Source: Pseudomonas alkylphenolica (lineage in GTDB: Bacteria > Pseudomonadota > Gammaproteobacteria > Pseudomonadales > Pseudomonadaceae). Taken from it: a DNA stretch of 64,000 nt. Made by a program: the position numbers and the translations under genes. Below, one piece after another: positions 8,317-17,108 of this stretch; positions within the stretch are counted from its first letter, which is position 1; the number at the start of each line of letters is the position of its first letter. Under the pieces are notes generated by a model. That model was not told the origin of the DNA. It saw only the letters and a program-made list of their open reading frames with translations, and searched no databases. The stretch lies in assembly GCF_004025535.1 (NCBI RefSeq), contig NZ_QJRG01000047.1, positions 248,001-312,000 of the forward strand, read 5' to 3'.

Positions 8317-9288
8317 TCAGTCGAAAGTGCGTCCGGCGCGCCAATAGCCCATCAGTGTCAGCGCCTTGCGATCCAGGCCGCAGTCGCTGATCAGGTAGCG
8401 GCGAATACGCATCACCGCAGCGGATTCACCGGCAATCCAGGCATGAAACTCACCGCTGTCGGGCGCGGCGCGCTCCCAGAGAATCTGCCGCTCGATATCC
8501 ACTTCCTCTAGCCCTGCGGCACTCCCCGCGTTGTGCTGAATGTGCGGTAGCCGCGCCAGTTCGCGCACGGCATGCAGCATCGCCTCGCCGTGATCGCCGT
8601 TGAGCAGATCACGGGGTAGCCAGTTCAGCTCGGTCGCTGCGCTGCAGGTCATGTCGATGCAGTCCTGTTCATCGGGCACTTCAATGAAGGCTTGAACAGG
8701 CACGTCGACATGCTCCAGTGCCATCTGTTCGAGGATGCCGGCGATGGCCGGCAGTGCCGTTTCGTCCCCCACCAGCAGCAGCGAGCGCAGGTCTTTGGGC
8801 GGTCGCCATTCGTAACCGCCGGGGTCGCCCTTGAAGGCGAGGTTGGGTGCGACGATCTGCAGGCGATCACCGATGCAGGCGCGTGTCGCCCAGGCCGAAG
8901 CCGGGCCATTGACGCCGTGCAGGACAAAGTCGACATCCACTTCCCGCGCGTCACGGCGCAGGTTGCGAAGGGTGTAGGTACGCATCGGCGGGCAGTGCTG
9001 GTCATCCAGCTCGCGCCTGGCCTGTTGCCAGGCACCGTCCTTGGGCAGGCGCGGTGGCCGGCCATCGGCACTGGGGAAAAAAATCTTGATGCGCTGGTCG
9101 GCTGCCAGGGTGTGCATCTGCGCGACATCTTCACCGGTAAACACGTAACGGGCGAGCGACGGGCTCAAGGCAATGATCGCCTTGAGCTGGACATCGAACA
9201 GGCGATAGGCGCTGGGTTTGGCCGGTTTGCCAACCAGCTTGCGCAGGCCGTGGCCCAGGGCATTGGCCAGGGAAGCGGGGGAGGACAT
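8317..9288 (-). CDS. Siderophore-interacting protein (FAD-dependent ferric-siderophore reductase, ViuB-like)
   Basis: 323 aa cytoplasmic flavoprotein. The N-terminal FAD-binding beta-barrel contains RTYTLR, the flavin-binding signature, followed by DFVLHGVNGPASAWA. The C-terminal NAD(P)H-binding half contains LLLVGDETALPAI and ends in YWRAGRTFD, typical of the SIP (FAD_binding_9 plus SIP) family. Such enzymes release iron by reducing ferric siderophores. The ATG at 9288 has an AAGGG ribosome site. It is divergent from pvdP, with a degenerate PvdS-type box upstream. Pyoverdine iron is usually released in the periplasm by FpvCDEFGHJK, so this enzyme may serve another siderophore or act as a backup. 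Confidence 0.85.
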   Translation of the reverse strand: MSSPASLANALGHGLRKLVGKPAKPSAYRLFDVQLKAIIALSPSLARYVFTGEDVAQMHTLAADQRIKIFFPSADGRPPRLPKDGAWQQARRELDDQHCPPMRTYTLRNLRRDAREVDVDFVLHGVNGPASAWATRACIGDRLQIVAPNLAFKGDPGGYEWRPPKDLRSLLLVGDETALPAIAGILEQMALEHVDVPVQAFIEVPDEQDCIDMTCSAATELNWLPRDLLNGDHGEAMLHAVRELARLPHIQHNAGSAAGLEEVDIERQILWERAAPDSGEFHAWIAGESAAVMRIRRYLISDCGLDRKALTLMGYWRAGRTFD

Positions 9289-9320
9289 GGGGAGACCCTT
9301 TCAAGGAATACAGCTGAGAA

Positions 9321-9344
9321 ACGAATCCCGACGTCGCTGAATTA
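9321..9344 (-). promoter_or_regulatory. Degenerate PvdS-type box upstream of the SIP gene
   Basis: On the minus strand this reads TAATT-N16-CGT (TAATT at 9344-9340, CGT at 9323-9321), one base off the TAAAT consensus with the exact 16-base spacing. It faces the SIP gene, whose ATG is 33 bp downstream. It is weaker evidence than the three exact boxes in this window. Confidence 0.4.
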
Positions 9345-9362
9345 ACCCCGCTTGCGCCGCCT

Positions 9363-9386
9363 TAAATTTCCCGACTCAGGATACGT
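9363..9386 (+). promoter_or_regulatory. PvdS-dependent promoter of pvdP
   Basis: TAAAT at 9363-9367, 16 bases, CGT at 9384-9386: an exact iron-starvation box. The pvdP ATG at 9432 is 45 bp downstream. Confidence 0.82.
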
Positions 9387-9431
9387 CCTTGCTTGGATAA
9401 AGCCTGCTTCATGGCGGACACGGGTAGAACA

Positions 9432-11054
9432 ATGACGATATCGCGACGAGGATTCATGGCAGGTCTGGCAGTGGCGGGTGCCGCAGTGCCGGCGGTCTAT
9501 TACGCGCATAAAGAACTGACCCATGATCCTGAAGACGACATCGTCACACCGGGCGAGGCCAGTGTTGAACTGGCCGATGCCGCAGGGCAGCACCTGGCCG
9601 ATCAACTGCGTGGCGTCTGGGACCTGCAGTTCAGCGGCGACCAGGGCGGGCTTGGCGGTTTGCCTGCGGCTGGCGTTCAGATGTACCTGGACGTGGCCGG
9701 CAAGGGGCGAGGGCTGCGTGGTTTCGTCGATGAGAAAAGCCGCCTCGAAGGGCCGGGGCCGGTGGCCTATCAAGTGCTCGGCGATCTGGTGGGGGCATCT
9801 ACCGCCCAGGTGCGCTGGCGCTTGTTGAATACCGGGGGCGGAACCGATTACGAGTGCGTCGCCAGCCTGGATGAAGTCTGGGGCAGTTTTGGCAATGCTG
9901 GCAGCGGTACCTTGAGCGGTCGCCTGCAACCGTTGGATCGTTCGATGGCCTTGCCGCTGCTCGACAGCCACTTTGTTGCGGTCAAGCGCCTGTTCCCCGA
10001 AGCCCGCGAGCGCTTGCCCTATACGCCGCAATTGCAGGCCTGGCTGATCAGTGCCGAGCATCGCCTGTTTCACCAGCTCTGGCATGCCAGTCGTGACAAG
10101 TGGTACCGCTTGCCGGAAGCGAAGCAGGGCGCCTTGCGCGGGCTGGGCTGGCAACCCGGCCCGCGTGACCATGAGCGCGATGCCCGTGGCCCGCGCAAAC
10201 ACAGGAACGGCTCCGGCGAGGACTTTCTGTTCATGCACCGGCACATGCTCGGCACCGCCCGCACGATGCAGGACTTGCCCTCCTGGCGGCACTTCCCGTT
10301 GCCCAAGCCTGATGTCGACCAGGATCGCCAGGGTTTTGCGCGCTACTTCGACAATCACAGCGGCTACTGTGTACCACCGACCTGGCAGGCGCCGGGCGAT
10401 GAGGCCTATGGCCTGTGGGTGTCGGCGATCAAGGCGCGGGAAACCTTCTGCAGCAACTTTCAGGTGTGGGAATCCCAGTACCGGGACCCGTTGTACCTGT
10501 CGAAGCTGACCCTTGGCGCGTTCGGCTCGGAGCTGGAGATGAACCTGCATGACTGGCTGCACATGACCTGGGCGTCGGTACCCCGCGATCCCATGAATGG
10601 CGCGCCGCTACCCTTTGCGCGCGATCCGGCTGATTTTGCGGCGCGCTGGTTCGGTGCCGAGAACGACTTTCTTGGCGATCCGTTTTCATCGCATGTGAAC
10701 CCGGTGTTCTGGGGCTTCCATGGCTGGATCGACGACCGGATCGAAGACTGGTACCGCGCCCATGAACGGCACAACCCGGGGCAGGTTCGCAGGCGTGAGG
10801 TCAGCGGCGTGCAGTGGTTTGCTCCGGGGCGTTGGGTCGAGGTCGACGACCCCTGGCTGGGGCCGGTGACCCATGGCTGCAGTACGCTCCCCGGTGCCTT
10901 CCCCGGCAAGTCGGTGGAGATGGATGTCGAGACCATGAAGCTCGCGCTGCGCATTACCTTTGGCGAAGATGACAAGATCGGTGACCTGGTCCGGCGTGTG
11001 CCGCAGCGCCCGTGGTATGCGCGACACCTGTCATTGCGGGGGATCGTTTCCTGA
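9432..11054 (+). CDS. pvdP: Pyoverdine-maturation tyrosinase PvdP
   Basis: 540 aa periplasmic copper tyrosinase that completes pyoverdine chromophore formation by oxidising ferribactin. The start at 9432 puts a twin-arginine signal at the very N-terminus (TISRRGFM plus a hydrophobic run to about residue 24). The ATG at 9411 and the TTG at 9393 are alternatives. Likely copper ligands are H210/H214/H218 (HRLFHQLWH) and H373/H377 (HDWLH) with H430 (WGFHGW). Near the C-terminus, Y529 in RPWYARH is in the right place for the lid tyrosine I recall from the P. aeruginosa PvdP structure. An exact PvdS promoter precedes it. Its 3' end overlaps convergent opmQ by 24 bp. Confidence 0.93.
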   Translation: MTISRRGFMAGLAVAGAAVPAVYYAHKELTHDPEDDIVTPGEASVELADAAGQHLADQLRGVWDLQFSGDQGGLGGLPAAGVQMYLDVAGKGRGLRGFVDEKSRLEGPGPVAYQVLGDLVGASTAQVRWRLLNTGGGTDYECVASLDEVWGSFGNAGSGTLSGRLQPLDRSMALPLLDSHFVAVKRLFPEARERLPYTPQLQAWLISAEHRLFHQLWHASRDKWYRLPEAKQGALRGLGWQPGPRDHERDARGPRKHRNGSGEDFLFMHRHMLGTARTMQDLPSWRHFPLPKPDVDQDRQGFARYFDNHSGYCVPPTWQAPGDEAYGLWVSAIKARETFCSNFQVWESQYRDPLYLSKLTLGAFGSELEMNLHDWLHMTWASVPRDPMNGAPLPFARDPADFAARWFGAENDFLGDPFSSHVNPVFWGFHGWIDDRIEDWYRAHERHNPGQVRRREVSGVQWFAPGRWVEVDDPWLGPVTHGCSTLPGAFPGKSVEMDVETMKLALRITFGEDDKIGDLVRRVPQRPWYARHLSLRGIVS

Positions 11055-12467
11055 CAGCGGTGGTGCCGGCACCTGCCAACCCCCGCCCAACGCCTTGTAC
11101 AACGCCACACTGCCTTGCAAGCGCGCCAGGCGCAGTTGAACCTGCTGATCCTGAGCCTGGTACAGCGTGCGTTGGGTTTCCAGCACGGTCAGCAAGGTCT
11201 CCGCACCGGCGCGGTAGCGGCTTTCGGAGAGCGTGAACGCGGTACGCGCCTGCTCGACTTCCTCATCCTGCCATTGCCGTTGATGGTCGACGCCACTGAT
11301 GCTGTTGAGGGCTTTCTCGACGTCGGCAAAGCCGGCAACGATGCTGCTGCGATAGTTCTGCAACAGCTCGTCTTGCCTGCCTTGGGCCTTGTCCCGCTCG
11401 GCACTCAAGCGGCCATTGTTGAATACCGGGGCGGCCAGGCCTGCGGTCAGGGTGTAGTAGGGGCTACGCAGGATCTGCGCGAAGGTGTCGGCCCCTGATC
11501 CCAGGTCTGCACCCAGGGTCAGGCTCGGCAGCATTGCTGCGCGCGCCACTTGTACGTTGGCCTGGGCGGCGGCGAGGCGCGCCTCGGCTGCGGCGATGTC
11601 CGGGCGGCGGCTGAGCAGGTCGCTCGGCACGCCATTGCCAATCTCCGGCCAGCGCACCTGGCCTATCGATTCGCGGGTCGGTGGCAACTGCTGCACGGGT
11701 TCGCCGAGCAGGGCTGCCAAGGTAACCCGGGCTTCCTGCAGTTGCTGTTCGAACAACGGCACCTGGCGCGCCTGACCGGCTACCAGGCTGCGTTGCTGGG
11801 CCAGTTCCAGCGCGGTGGCCGACCCCGAGTCGTAACGGGTCTGCACCAGGCGCAGCACATCTTGCGCATTGGCCAGGTTGAGCCGGGCGATGCGCACTTG
11901 CTCGGCCAGCGCCAGGCTTTGCAGGTAGCTGTTGGCGACTCCGCTGAGCAGCGTCAGCGCGACGGTCTGGCGATCGTAGCGGCTGGCGCCAAGCTCTTGC
12001 TCGGCGCTGTCACGGGCGGCGGCGTTGCCACCCCAGAAGTCGATCTCGTACTTGGCGCTCAGGCGCGTGTTGAACGAGGTGCTGGTGCGCTCGCTGCTGC
12101 TCGCATCCAGCTGCTCGAAGCCGTCGCCACGCAACAGTCGTTGGCGGCTGGCATCGAGGCCGAAGGTGACCTCAGGCAGCAACGGCGCACCGGCGATCAC
12201 CGCCGAGGCTTGTGCCTGACGCACCCTGGCCGTGGCGGCGGCAAGGTCGAAACTGTTGCGCTGGGCGCGCTCGATCAGCTGGTTGAGCTGAACGCTGGAA
12301 AACTGCTGCCACCAGTCCTGTTGTGGCAGTGGCTGCTGCACCGGGGCAGCCTGGCCCTGCCAGGCGCCAGGCGCCTGCAGGCCACTTTGCACGGGTGGAA
12401 GTTTGTGGCTGCAGGCGGCGATGAACAGGCTGATGGACAACACACTGAGACGGCTGGGCAAGGTCAT
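11031..12467 (-). CDS. opmQ: Outer-membrane efflux lipoprotein OmpQ/OpmQ
   Basis: 478 aa TolC/NodT-family channel lipoprotein, the outer-membrane part of the PvdR-PvdT-OpmQ pump that exports and recycles pyoverdine. A lipobox (FIAAC, C19) follows the signal peptide. Two duplicated outer-membrane-efflux repeats are rich in long helices (for example AAAEARLAAAQANVQVARAA). It starts 3 bp after pvdT and is the last gene of pvdR-pvdT-opmQ. Its last 24 bp overlap the end of convergent pvdP. Confidence 0.9.
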   Translation of the reverse strand: MTLPSRLSVLSISLFIAACSHKLPPVQSGLQAPGAWQGQAAPVQQPLPQQDWWQQFSSVQLNQLIERAQRNSFDLAAATARVRQAQASAVIAGAPLLPEVTFGLDASRQRLLRGDGFEQLDASSSERTSTSFNTRLSAKYEIDFWGGNAAARDSAEQELGASRYDRQTVALTLLSGVANSYLQSLALAEQVRIARLNLANAQDVLRLVQTRYDSGSATALELAQQRSLVAGQARQVPLFEQQLQEARVTLAALLGEPVQQLPPTRESIGQVRWPEIGNGVPSDLLSRRPDIAAAEARLAAAQANVQVARAAMLPSLTLGADLGSGADTFAQILRSPYYTLTAGLAAPVFNNGRLSAERDKAQGRQDELLQNYRSSIVAGFADVEKALNSISGVDHQRQWQDEEVEQARTAFTLSESRYRAGAETLLTVLETQRTLYQAQDQQVQLRLARLQGSVALYKALGGGWQVPAPPLSGNDPPQ

Positions 12468-12470
12468 GGA

Positions 12471-14438
12471 TTATTCGCTGGTAAGGGCTTTGACCGGGTC
12501 GAGGCGGGCAGCTTTGCGTGCGGGCATGAAGCCGAACACCACCCCTGTAATCACTGCACAGGCAAAGGCACCGAGCACGGCCGTCAAGGAAAAGGCCACG
12601 GCGATGTTGCCGAGCAGCAAGGCACCGCCGATCAGCATCGCCAGGGCGATACCGGTCAGGCCGCCGACCATCGACAGCAGCACCGCCTCACTGAGGAACT
12701 GACGCATGATGTCGCGCTGGCGGGCACCGGTGGCCATGCGGATGCCAATTTCCCGGGTACGTTCACGCACGGTCATCAGCATGATGTTCATCACGCCGAT
12801 CCCCCCGACGAGCAACGAAATCGCCGCGATGGCGCCGAGCATGAGTGACAGGGTGTTCTGCGTGCGGGCCTCGGCCTGGATCAGTGCAGCATCGTTGGTC
12901 AGCTCGAAGTCATGTTTGCCGTTGTGCAGCTTGCGCATCAGCGCATCGATGGCCGCTTCGGCTTCCGCCACCCTGCCCGAGTCGGCGGCAGCAATGGTTA
13001 CGTACGCCGGGTCGTGGCTGCCGAACAGGCGAATGGCCGCAGCGGCGTAAGGCACGACGACACGTTCGTCACTGTCTTGGTCGCCGGAACTGGCACCTTT
13101 GCCTTGAAGCACGCCGACCACCTGGAACGGCACGTTCTCCACCAGGATGTACTGACCGATGGGGTCGACGTGAGGGCCCATCAGTTTTTCCCGGACTTTC
13201 TGGCCGATCACGGCGACGGCGGCAGCGCTCTGTTCGTCGGCTTCGGTGAAGAAGCTTCCCTGGACCACCGGCCAATTGAAGATCTCGCTGAAATAGGTGT
13301 TGTTGCCGCCGACATAGAATTCCTGGTTGTTGTTGCCATAGCGCACCATCAATTTGTTGCCGATCACCGGCATGATCATTTTCACCTGGGGCAGGGTGCC
13401 CACGGCGGCAACATCGTCCAGGGTGATGACCCCGGCAGGCTCGCGCAGGGTTGGCATGCTGCCATTGAGGTAGAGGACGTTGGAGCCGAAGGAGGCCAGT
13501 TGGGCCATGACCTGGCGTTTGCTACCTTCGCCGACGGCGAGCATGACTACTACCGATGCCACCCCTATGACGATGCCGAGCAAGGTCAGTGCGGTACGAA
13601 AGCGGTTGATCCACATGATTCGCCAGGCGGCCTGCAGGGCCTCGATCATTTCGCCTTTCCAGGCGCCGCGTTGCGTGGCGCCCTGGTCCAGACGCTGGCG
13701 CAGGTCGGCGGCTTGCAGGCCTGGATCGCCGGTGTGTTCAGGGGCGTGTTCACTGGCCGAGTCGCTGAGGATCAGGCCGTCGCGGATCTCGATCACCCGC
13801 TTGGCCCGTGCGGCGACTTCGCGGTCGTGAGTAATCAGGATCACTACGTGGCCCTGGCTTGCCAGCTCATCGAGCAAGGCCATGACTTCGGCGCCGCTCT
13901 GGCTGTCGAGAGCACCAGTGGGTTCATCGGCGAGGATAATGTGGCCGCCGTTCATCAGCGCCCGGGCGATCGACACCCGCTGCTGCTGACCGCCGGACAA
14001 CTGGTGCGGACGGTTGCCGGTGCGGCTGGCCAAACCCAGGCGATCGAGCAGGGCGGTGGCGCGGGCGTGGCGATCGGTCGCGGGTGTGCCGGCATAGATG
14101 GCCGGCATCTCGACGTTCTCCTGGGCTGTGCCCGAGGCAATCAGGTGATAGCCCTGGAAGACGAAGCCGAACGCTTCACGGCGTAGCCAGGCCAGCTCGT
14201 CGCTGTCCAGCTCGGCGACGTTTTTTCCGGCAAACAGATAGTCGCCTGACGTCGGTCGGTCCAGGCAACCGAGAATGTTCATCAGCGTCGACTTGCCGGA
14301 GCCAGAAGCCCCTACGACAGCGACGAATTCCCCCGGGTGGATCGACAGGCTGATGCCGCGTACGACCTCGACCTTGGGCGTGTCGATGCCCCCGTAGGAT
14401 TTGCGGACCTCGCGCAGTTCAATCAGCGGCGTAATCAT
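12471..14438 (-). CDS. pvdT: MacB-like ABC exporter PvdT
   Basis: 655 aa fusion of an N-terminal ATPase and a C-terminal permease. ATPase motifs: Walker [10 protein letters not shown] (residues 43-51), signature LSGGQQQR, Walker [12 protein letters not shown]-loop ITHDREVA. The permease has a first helix at about residue 275 ([20 protein letters not shown]), a large periplasmic domain and three C-terminal helices (MacB/FtsX topology). It is the inner-membrane engine of the PvdRT-OpmQ tripartite pump. It is adjacent to pvdR with no gap (ATG directly after the pvdR stop). Confidence 0.93.
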   Translation of the reverse strand: MITPLIELREVRKSYGGIDTPKVEVVRGISLSIHPGEFVAVVGASGSGKSTLMNILGCLDRPTSGDYLFAGKNVAELDSDELAWLRREAFGFVFQGYHLIASGTAQENVEMPAIYAGTPATDRHARATALLDRLGLASRTGNRPHQLSGGQQQRVSIARALMNGGHIILADEPTGALDSQSGAEVMALLDELASQGHVVILITHDREVAARAKRVIEIRDGLILSDSASEHAPEHTGDPGLQAADLRQRLDQGATQRGAWKGEMIEALQAAWRIMWINRFRTALTLLGIVIGVASVVVMLAVGEGSKRQVMAQLASFGSNVLYLNGSMPTLREPAGVITLDDVAAVGTLPQVKMIMPVIGNKLMVRYGNNNQEFYVGGNNTYFSEIFNWPVVQGSFFTEADEQSAAAVAVIGQKVREKLMGPHVDPIGQYILVENVPFQVVGVLQGKGASSGDQDSDERVVVPYAAAAIRLFGSHDPAYVTIAAADSGRVAEAEAAIDALMRKLHNGKHDFELTNDAALIQAEARTQNTLSLMLGAIAAISLLVGGIGVMNIMLMTVRERTREIGIRMATGARQRDIMRQFLSEAVLLSMVGGLTGIALAMLIGGALLLGNIAVAFSLTAVLGAFACAVITGVVFGFMPARKAARLDPVKALTSE

Positions 14439-15614
14439 TCAACCTCCGCTGCCTGCAGGTGCACCGATCAACAATCGTTCGCCCTCGTCCAGGCCATCAA
14501 GCACCTGCACCCGCAGGCGATCACTCAGCCCGGTGCGCACCTGGCGTTGCTCGACTTTGCCCTGGGTAGTGAGCACCTGGGCTATGCGCAGGTTGTCGCC
14601 ACCACCCTCGTTCAGTGCGGCCACCGGCACGGTCAGCACCTTGCTGGCGCGGCCGGCGACGAAAAATACCTGGGTGGTCATCTCTGCCATCAAGGCGTTA
14701 TCGGGGTTGTCCACATCCAGCAGCACGGTGTACAGCACTACTTTGCTGCTGGCGCTACTGCCGCTGGTGCTGGCCGGGCTCCCGCTTCCCTGGCTCGATT
14801 GGTCAAGAGGCTTGGGAGGTACCGGCAGAATCTGGCGTACAGTGCTGGTCCAGCGCCGCTTGCCGCCTGCCAGGGTGGTGAAGTACGCCGACATGCCGGG
14901 TTTGACATGACTGATATCGGCTTCCGATACCTGCGCCCAGACGGTCATCGGCGACAGTTTGGCGATGCGCAGGATCAACGGTGTCTGTTGCTGGGCATTG
15001 AGGGTCTGGCCTTCGCGGGCATCCACGGCGACGACGGTGCCGGCCATCGGTGCATAGATTCGGGTGTAACCGAGCTCGGCCTCATCGCTGCGCAGGTTGG
15101 CCTGGGCCTGGCGGATCTGGGCGCGGTACATGTCGATGCGGGCCTGGGTGACCTTGAGTTCGGCCTGGGCGCTTTGCACGTCTTCCTCGCGGGTGGCGCC
15201 ACCGGCAGCCAGGTTGCGCTGACGTTTGTACTTGTGTTCGGCCAGCTGATATTGAGCCTGCTGCTCGGCGAGCTGGGCCTTGAGGTTGTCGATCGAGAAA
15301 CGCCCCGCGTCGAGTTTGGCCTGCTGCGTTGATGGATCGATTTCGACCAGCAGCTGGCCTTCCTTGACCTGGTCGCCAACTTCTACATGCAGTTTGCGGA
15401 TCTGCCCCGACGCCTGGGCACCGACGTCGACGTAGCGCCTGGGCTGCAGGGTGCCCAGTGCGGTGACGCTGCTCTCGATATCGTGGCGAGTGACGCTCAC
15501 GGTGTTCAGCGAGTCATCGCCGGCGGGCAGGGCTTTCCAGGCGATCAGCGTGCCCAGGGTCAGCAGGCCGAAGCCGCAAAGCACTACGCGGCGAGTAAGT
15601 GAAGAACGTCTCAT
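14439..15614 (-). CDS. pvdR: Periplasmic adaptor PvdR (membrane-fusion protein)
   Basis: 391 aa MacA-type adaptor linking PvdT to OpmQ. One N-terminal membrane anchor (CGFGLLTLGTLIAW), a lipoyl/biotinyl half-motif (VDVGAQASGQIRKLHVEVGDQV), a long helical hairpin (about residues 105-200), the second lipoyl half (YAPMAGTVVAVDAREGQ) and a beta-barrel. It is the first gene of pvdR-pvdT-opmQ, driven by the PvdS box at 15678-15701. In P. aeruginosa fpvR and fpvI lie just upstream; here only an fpvI-like gene does. Confidence 0.92.
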   Translation of the reverse strand: MRRSSLTRRVVLCGFGLLTLGTLIAWKALPAGDDSLNTVSVTRHDIESSVTALGTLQPRRYVDVGAQASGQIRKLHVEVGDQVKEGQLLVEIDPSTQQAKLDAGRFSIDNLKAQLAEQQAQYQLAEHKYKRQRNLAAGGATREEDVQSAQAELKVTQARIDMYRAQIRQAQANLRSDEAELGYTRIYAPMAGTVVAVDAREGQTLNAQQQTPLILRIAKLSPMTVWAQVSEADISHVKPGMSAYFTTLAGGKRRWTSTVRQILPVPPKPLDQSSQGSGSPASTSGSSASSKVVLYTVLLDVDNPDNALMAEMTTQVFFVAGRASKVLTVPVAALNEGGGDNLRIAQVLTTQGKVEQRQVRTGLSDRLRVQVLDGLDEGERLLIGAPAGSGG

Positions 15615-15677
15615 CTAGGGTTCCAGCCAGTGGATGGGGCCTTGCAGGCAGGACAGGCATGGGAGGCTCCCAGGTAA

Positions 15678-15701
15678 ACGAGGGCCTTGCTGAAGAATTT
15701 A
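15678..15701 (-). promoter_or_regulatory. PvdS-dependent promoter of pvdR-pvdT-opmQ
   Basis: On the minus strand TAAAT (15701-15697), 16 bases, CGT (15680-15678): an exact iron-starvation box 64 bp before the pvdR start. Confidence 0.85.
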
Positions 15702-15770
15702 CCCATACCACTGTTGGCTGGCAGTCATCTTGTTCCGAGGGTCAGGCAGGAAGGCTCCGATAAGCCCAGC

Positions 15771-15800
15771 TTGCTGAGAATACTTATAATTTGTATTATC
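15771..15800 (+). promoter_or_regulatory. Candidate promoter and Fur box of the ECF sigma gene
   Basis: TTGCTG (15771-15776), 17 bases, TATTAT (15794-15799) make a plausible sigma-70 promoter. The AT-rich stretch 15782-15800, read on the minus strand, matches the 19-bp Fur consensus at 12 positions and begins GATAAT. It overlaps the -10, as expected for an iron-repressed promoter. A motif scan against known Fur sites would decide. Confidence 0.5.
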
Positions 15801-15841
15801 GAAAACTGCCATCATCCAGACCCACTCGGCAAACTTCAGGC

Positions 15842-16348
15842 ATGCTCCGCGTGTCGCGGCCAGGTACTGTGTTGGAAAACTACTATCGCGAACTGGTGAG
15901 TTTCCTTTGTGCCCGCCTGGGTAACCGGCAGGCCGCCGAAGACGTCGCCCATGATGCCTACACCCGGGTGCTGGAACGGTCGGGTGGGAGTGATATCGAG
16001 CATCCGCGGGCGTTTCTCTACCGTACCGCCTTGAACCTGGTGATCGATGGTCATCGCCGCGGACTGTTGCGGCAGGTCGAGCCGCTGGAGGTACTGGACA
16101 CAGATGAGCGCTTCTTTTCCCCCGCGCCATCCCAGGACGTGGACCTGCGTCAGCGCCTGGCCTTGATGCAGCGCGCCCTTGATGAATTGAGCGGGCCGTG
16201 CCGCGAGAGTTTTCTGCTGCGCAAGCTTGAAGGCCTGTCCCACCAGGACATTTCCGAACGCCTGGGCATTTCCAGCAGCCTGGTGGAAAAGCACATCGTC
16301 AACGCAATGAAGCACTGCCGCACCCGCATGCGGCAATGGGAGTCATAG
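15842..16348 (+). CDS. fpvI: ECF sigma factor, FpvI-like
   Basis: 168 aa iron-starvation-type ECF sigma factor. Region 2 (LENYYRELVSFLCARLGN...DVAHDAYTRVLE...PRAFLYRTALNLVIDGHRR) and region 4 helix-turn-helix (LEGLSHQDISERLGISSSLVEKHIVNAMKHCRTRM) are both intact. The position next to pvdR-pvdT-opmQ and pvdP matches fpvI of P. aeruginosa, which drives the pyoverdine receptor gene fpvA. Neither fpvA nor an anti-sigma fpvR is present here. The start at 15842 (ATG) is chosen because the upstream stretch from 15791 overlaps the promoter; a GTG at 15869 is an alternative. Confidence 0.75.
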   Translation: MLRVSRPGTVLENYYRELVSFLCARLGNRQAAEDVAHDAYTRVLERSGGSDIEHPRAFLYRTALNLVIDGHRRGLLRQVEPLEVLDTDERFFSPAPSQDVDLRQRLALMQRALDELSGPCRESFLLRKLEGLSHQDISERLGISSSLVEKHIVNAMKHCRTRMRQWES

Positions 16349-16523
16349 TGCCATCACCGGCTACATGAAAATTCTGTCATGTGGATCCTTGATTTATGCG
16401 GGTTTCCCAACAACTATCAGTAAAGACCCTGAAGCTGGCGAAGTGTCCGCCACAAGCCCGTAGTCGAGTTGTTGGCGCAGTCTGGTCGAGGAACGTCGCT
16501 AACGCTCTCTGCCCTGGTCACTG

Positions 16524-17003
16524 ATGATGCCTAACAAATCAATGCGCATCCTGATTGCCGATGAACATCCGATGCAGTTGCTGCAACTGGAAAAAATGCT
16601 CAATGGCATGGGGTACTTCCGCATTGCCCCGGTCGAGTCGTTCGAAGACCTGCAGCGTCTGGTGCAAAGTGCGTTGCAACCGTTCAACCTGCTGGTAGGC
16701 AACATCGACCTGGCCAGCCATGTCGGCGTCGACCTGGACCGATTCTGCCGGGTCAATCCACAGATCCAGCACGCCTTGCTGTACGAGTCCCAGCACCTGA
16801 AAGTACCCACCATCCCCAGCGGCCAGCGCGAGGCGGTGAATGTCAGCCTGCCCAAGGTCCCGGACAACGAAACCCTGCAGGGCTTCATGGCAATCATCGA
16901 CATGCCCAAGGTGATCGGGCAATTGCCGGACGTGTCGCGGCGCACCAGCTTTGGTGGTTACCCGCGTCGGTTGGGGTTCGCACCCACCATTTTCTCCCGT
17001 TAA
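16524..17003 (+). CDS. Receiver-domain protein with degenerate phosphorylation site
   Basis: 159 aa, a stand-alone CheY-like fold with no output domain. Strand 1 (RILIADEHP) and a conserved-lysine region (SLPKVP) are visible. At the usual phosphoacceptor position, eight residues before the loop glycine, it has N60 (NLLVGNIDLAS) instead of aspartate. The C-terminus (about 130-159) has no recognisable domain. It is probably a pseudo-receiver that works by protein contact. Alternative starts are at 16527 and 16542. I do not recognise its partner; no kinase is adjacent. Confidence 0.75.
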   Translation: MMPNKSMRILIADEHPMQLLQLEKMLNGMGYFRIAPVESFEDLQRLVQSALQPFNLLVGNIDLASHVGVDLDRFCRVNPQIQHALLYESQHLKVPTIPSGQREAVNVSLPKVPDNETLQGFMAIIDMPKVIGQLPDVSRRTSFGGYPRRLGFAPTIFSR

Positions 17004-17108
17004 TACTCAAACGTGGCATCAGCCAGCAACGCCGGGACGGGTTTGCTATCCTCTTGCGCTTGTTCGCGCGCCTGCTGCGCTGCTGCCCAATGATCAACGG
17101 ATGCCCCT

